Below, piece after piece: positions 60,670 to 64,000 of a DNA stretch of 64,000 bases; position 1 is the stretch's first letter; every line of letters begins with the position of its first letter. The notes below the pieces were generated by a model. The model did no database searches. It was not told the DNA's origin and saw only the letters and a program-made list of their open reading frames with translations. The stretch is from Paenibacillus sp. V4I3 (lineage in GTDB: Bacteria; Bacillota; Bacilli; Paenibacillales; NBRC-103111). The stretch is from the NCBI RefSeq assembly GCF_030817215.1, contig NZ_JAUSZA010000001.1, positions 5,120,501 through 5,184,500 of the forward strand, written 5' to 3'. A program made the position numbers and the translations under genes.

Positions 60670-61330
60670 TTATGGAATGTACGAGATGTTCTCCGGAATG
60701 ATTAATTCAGCTTCCGTGTGATTTACAACGTCCTCTACCGTATAAGGAAGCATGATTTCTTTTAAAAGCAATCCTTGATCCGTGACCTTCATCACGGCCA
60801 TTTCCGTAATAATCAATTTGACGCATGTCTGCGCTGTTAGCGGCAAGTCACATTGTTTTTTAACCTTGGATTCCCCCTGCCGATTGACATGGTTCATAAG
60901 AACGATGACTTTTTTGGCTTTTTGCGCAAGCTCCATCGCCCCTCCGATCCCTGCCACCCGCTTCCCCGGCCACGATCCAATTGGCCAAATCCCCACGCTC
61001 ACTGACCTCTAGCGCACCAAGAATCGAGATATCGATACATCCCCTGCGAATCATGGCAAAAGCAATGCTGCTATCGCAGTAGGAAGCACCATTAGTAATC
61101 GTGACGGGGTATCCGCCTGCGTTACAGAGAAAAGCATCTTCTTCCCCAGGAAGCGGGGCGCCCCCTGCAGCCAAAATTCCATTTTCCGCATGAAAAACAA
61201 CATGAATGCCTTCAGGGACGTAATCTGCAACCTGGGTCGGGATGCCGATTCCTAGATTGACAGCCATGCCGTCCTTTAATTCTTGAGCAGCCCGCTTTGC
61301 TATTCGGACGCGGGTTTCTTTTCCCATACC
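60670..61330 (-). pseudogene. yodR: CoA-transferase subunit B (YodR-like), frameshifted
   Basis: First part: AKRAAQELKDGMAVNLGIGIP, the catalytic Glu in FHAENGILAAGG and CIDISILGALEVSE. After LANWIV the frame changes (near 60970, a C/G run), and KRVAGIGGAMELAQKAKKVI, GESKVKKQCDLPLTA complete the subunit. A single base restores the whole protein, so this may be a sequencing error or a recent mutation. Its start overlaps the end of yodS. Confidence 0.8.
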
Positions 61331-62025
61331 CATTCCCAAGTCACCCCTCTGCTCAATATCACCATATCTACGAAAATCCCCGGCGTTACAATGTTTTCGG
61401 GGTCAAGTTCGCCTAGCGGTACAATCTCATCAACTTCAGCAATCGTAAATTTCCCGGCCATGGCAACCAATGGATTTAGGTTTCTTCCGCTTTTATCATA
61501 GACAAGATTCCCGTAAGTATCGGCTTTTTTCGCATGAACAATGGCAACGTCTGCCGTCAGTGCCGGCTCCACCAGATAATTTTTCTCGTCGATAGAAACA
61601 GTCGCCTTTCCCTGCTCCATGATCGTTCCGACACCGACATCCACCAATATCCCGCCAAGACCTACGCCGCCTGCCCGAATTTTTTCCGCCAACGTTCCTT
61701 GCGGGTAAAACACTACCTCCATCGTCCCTTCCTCCATCCTTAGGCCGGCGTTAGGATTGGAGCCGATATGGGAGGCAATCACCTTCTTTACTCTGCCTGC
61801 TGTGATTAAGCGACCTATGCCGATCTGCGGAAACCCGGTATCATTCCCAATGATCGTTAAATCTTTAATCCCCTTTTGCAAAATACCTTCGATCATCGTT
61901 GGAGGCGTTCCTATGCCGCCAAACCCGCCATACATCAACGTACAGCCATCGTTTATCGCTAGAAGTGCCTCTTCCAAGGTCCTTACTTTTCCGTCTATGA
62001 CATGTGCGTTCTCACGTGGGATCAT
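61300..62025 (-). CDS. yodS: CoA-transferase subunit A (YodS-like)
   Basis: The 242-aa subunit of the 3-oxoacid CoA-transferase type: DGCTLMYGGFGGIGTPPTMI, GIGRLITAGRVKKVIASHIG, EGTLAEKIRAGGVGLGGILV. I chose the second of two ATGs (MIPRENAHVIDGK) behind GGAGGAG; it overlaps the yodT stop by 14 bases, indicating coupling. Confidence 0.92.
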   Translation of the reverse strand: MIPRENAHVIDGKVRTLEEALLAINDGCTLMYGGFGGIGTPPTMIEGILQKGIKDLTIIGNDTGFPQIGIGRLITAGRVKKVIASHIGSNPNAGLRMEEGTMEVVFYPQGTLAEKIRAGGVGLGGILVDVGVGTIMEQGKATVSIDEKNYLVEPALTADVAIVHAKKADTYGNLVYDKSGRNLNPLVAMAGKFTIAEVDEIVPLGELDPENIVTPGIFVDMVILSRGVTWEWVWEKKPASE

Positions 62026-63376
62026 CATTTCTCCTCCAATACGAGTCGGGTAACTCAACCATAACTTCCCGAATGGATGCATCCAAAATCAGCACGAGCT
62101 GGTCGATTTCTTCTTCTGTAATCACAAAAGGTGGAGCCACTATAATGACATCCCCTACCCCGTCCATCGCGCCTGCCGCAGGGTACACGAGAAGGCCTTT
62201 TTGAAAGGCTTTTTCGACGATTCGAGAGGTGACACCTAGCCCTGATGGAAACGACTTCTTGTCGGTCCGATCGGAAACAAATTCCATGGCCAGAAGAAGT
62301 CCTTGGCCCCTTACATCGCCGATGATCTCGATCCCGTCAGCCATTTGGCGCATCTGGCCCAGCAAATAACTGCCATTGATCTCTGCTGCCCTGACTAACT
62401 GATGCTTTTCGATATAGGCGAGAACCGCCAGTGAAACTGCCGCTGATTGCGGATTTGCGCTGTAAGTGTGGCCGGACATGATGCTTTTGGATCCCTGCAA
62501 AATGGGTTCCATCACGTGATCTTTAACCAACGTTGCTGCCATTGGTGTATATCCGGCGCTCATGCCTTTTCCTAGAGCCATCAGATCCGGTTCGACGCCA
62601 TAATGCTCCATGCCGAACATAGCTCCTGTACGGGCAATTCCCGTCATGACCTCATCGGCGATAAAAAGAATCTCATTCCGTTCGCAGATCTCCTTGATCT
62701 TCTTGTAATATCCTTCAGGTGGAACAATAGCACCACCTGCAGCACCAATGATCGGCTCTGCTATGAATGCGGCGATATGTTCGGCGCCGATCCGCTTTAT
62801 GGCGGTTTCCAAATCGTCCGCACACGCTAACTTGCAATCCGGATAGGCCTTGTTCAAGGGACAGTGGTAGCAATAAGGGGGGACGACAACTGGAAAGTCC
62901 TCTAATAACGGAATAAATCGTCTTCTTCTAAGTACATGGCCTGACATCGAAAGAGCGCCCATCGTTATACCGTGATAGCTCATCCTTCTTGAAATAACTT
63001 TATTTTTTCCTTGGCGACCCTTCTCCTGCCAGTGCTGGATGGCAATCTTCATCGCCGTCTCCGTTGCTTCGGATCCGCTGTTCACAAAGAAAGCCCAGTA
63101 ATCATTGCCTGGCGCCAAATCACTTAGCTTCTTCGCCAGCTTTTCGGCTGGTTCACTTGTAAACTGAGAACGGTAGACAAAAGAGACCTTGCCCGCTTGC
63201 TCCAGCATCGCATCGATGATTTCTTGAACCCCGTGCCCGATTCCGGCTGTCACAGCCCCCGACGATGCGTCTATATAGGCTTTGCCTTGATCATCGTACA
63301 AAAAGACGCCTTTTCCATATTGAATGGTGGGATAATGGTGATCCAAAACCGGCTTGATTAAATGCTCCCGCTTCAT
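62012..63376 (-). CDS. yodT: Class III aminotransferase (YodT-like)
   Basis: The 454-aa PLP enzyme of the omega-aminotransferase family: VNSGSEATETAMKIA, SYHGITMGALS, FIADEVMTGIARTG, PLP Lys in ALGKGMSAGYTPM. It also holds a Cys-rich insert (YCYHCPLNKAYPDC) seen in YodT-type members. It would transaminate (acetyl-)beta-lysine. Confidence 0.93.
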   Translation of the reverse strand: MKREHLIKPVLDHHYPTIQYGKGVFLYDDQGKAYIDASSGAVTAGIGHGVQEIIDAMLEQAGKVSFVYRSQFTSEPAEKLAKKLSDLAPGNDYWAFFVNSGSEATETAMKIAIQHWQEKGRQGKNKVISRRMSYHGITMGALSMSGHVLRRRRFIPLLEDFPVVVPPYCYHCPLNKAYPDCKLACADDLETAIKRIGAEHIAAFIAEPIIGAAGGAIVPPEGYYKKIKEICERNEILFIADEVMTGIARTGAMFGMEHYGVEPDLMALGKGMSAGYTPMAATLVKDHVMEPILQGSKSIMSGHTYSANPQSAAVSLAVLAYIEKHQLVRAAEINGSYLLGQMRQMADGIEIIGDVRGQGLLLAMEFVSDRTDKKSFPSGLGVTSRIVEKAFQKGLLVYPAAGAMDGVGDVIIVAPPFVITEEEIDQLVLILDASIREVMVELPDSYWRRNDDPT

Positions 63377-63409
63377 AAGGCTCCCCCCATTGTAACCATC
63401 GCTACGGTT

Positions 63410-63676
63410 TTATTTGAGAAACATATTCTTAACCCGCGGAGCCTTCAACAGATCTTCATAACGAAATGAGGTTCCAAGCGCGGACACATCATGCCAATAT
63501 AATGTCTCTTCAATTTGCTGCGCGGTGCTCTCCAAAACGTAAGTACGGCAGTTGGAACATTCGATAGCGGGGACTTCCAAAATCTGAACCGCCACTCTCC
63601 CATCCGGCATGACCCAGTAGCAATCTTTCACGCTTTCACGGATATCCTCCGTTTCACACCACATGCACTTCATATG
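63410..63676 (-). CDS. yokU: YokU-like YgiT-type zinc-finger protein
   Basis: 88 aa with two CxxC pairs (MKCMWCETEDIRE, ECSNCRTYVL) as in the MqsA/YgiT zinc-finger half. YokU sits beside kamA in B. subtilis as well. The role is unknown. ATG behind GAGGAGGAAG; first gene of the operon. Confidence 0.82.
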   Translation of the reverse strand, partial: HMKCMWCETEDIRESVKDCYWVMPDGRVAVQILEVPAIECSNCRTYVLESTAQQIEETLYWHDVSALGTSFRYEDLLKAPRVKNMFLK

Positions 63677-63792
63677 CTTCCTCCTCAATGTACCCCACAA
63701 AGTGAAGTAATGCTTCGAAGCTTAGTCCTATTACTTTGCGGGGGCCCCAGAATTTATTTGTTTAGAACATTCTTATCGCTACCTGATTACTA

Positions 63793-63809
63793 TGCAAAAT
63801 ACATACCAA
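63793..63809 (-). promoter_or_regulatory. Candidate sigma-54 promoter of the yokU-yodT-S-R-Q operon
   Basis: Minus strand TTGGTATGTATTTTGCA has the GG and GC elements at correct spacing, 117 bases before the yokU start. Confidence 0.6.
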
Positions 63810-63959
63810 CTTTTCGAAGTAGGCATCTAACTTCTGCAGGGTAGGTTATCGCGGGAAAAGCCGCCAATTATTTGGCAGTAGCTATATTTTTGGCAGCAAA
63901 AAATTAGAATTCATACGGTATTGCGTGCTTGCAGCACAAACCATGATCTCGTTTTGCAG

Positions 63960-63976
63960 TTGGCACCATTTTTGCA
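63960..63976 (+). promoter_or_regulatory. Sigma-54 promoter pointing out of the window
   Basis: TTGGCACCATTTTTGCA is a near-consensus -24/-12 element; the gene it serves lies beyond the end. Confidence 0.8.
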
Positions 63977-64000
63977 AATAACTGAATAGAACCATTTTAG

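Overview
The window reads as a chromosomal stretch of a spore-forming, low-GC Gram-positive bacterium of the Paenibacillus type. Support comes from an alpha/beta small acid-soluble spore protein, a Ger(x)A/B/C germinant receptor with its small D subunit, a LysM+Gmad2 spore-type protein, a bacillithiol-linked YtxJ protein, and a KamA/YodQRST/YokU lysine-catabolism cluster like that of Bacillus subtilis. Ribosome binding sites are strong (GGAGG type).

Left half (1-39.5 kb): a mosaic of small, mostly plus-strand, single-gene units (LysM protein, GrpB, DUF7660, APH kinase, two hypotheticals, DinB, HNH, FosB, NUDIX, metallophosphoesterase, small membrane proteins). They are separated by about 30 full or partial copies of one dispersed element: a box like CTAACGGGAACGATAGTTCAA, a GGCAGC...GCTGCC hairpin, then TTGTTCATTCAAGTAACGGGCAG. 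Every copy I found points the same way, so the region looks like a cassette array. Base composition changes from gene to gene. Mixed in are mobile-DNA scars: a complete IS1182-type element (15-bp inverted repeats, TCGT duplication) inside a group II intron remnant, a second group II intron scar, two IS110 fragments abutting the dispersed repeat, and five clusters of short GACAAGAA-type sites resembling Tn7-like transposon ends. A defence-flavoured block (PLD-like nuclease with zinc ribbons, HEPN-like protein, Gabija-like GajA/GajB) lies at 22-27.6 kb. The Gabija pair is damaged: GajA has an in-frame TAA before its natural C-terminus and GajB is frameshifted and truncated.

Middle (34-52 kb): TetR, HxlR-like and MarR regulators next to transporters and short-chain dehydrogenases with visible operators; the ger locus with gerB convergent to gerA-gerC-gerD; a broken LuxR-type two-component pair; MsrAB; and many remnants (proA, S1C protease, NIPSNAP, gerA, AraC-type regulator).

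Right end (53-64 kb): SelO, a quinone-oxidoreductase-like enzyme, then a sigma-54 dependent lysine module: an enhancer-binding regulator, lysine 2,3-aminomutase behind a -24/-12 promoter, and a convergent yokU-yodT-yodS-yodR-yodQ operon with its own -24/-12 candidate. A third sigma-54 promoter points out of the window. The beta-lysine acetyltransferase (yodP) normally in this cluster is not visible.
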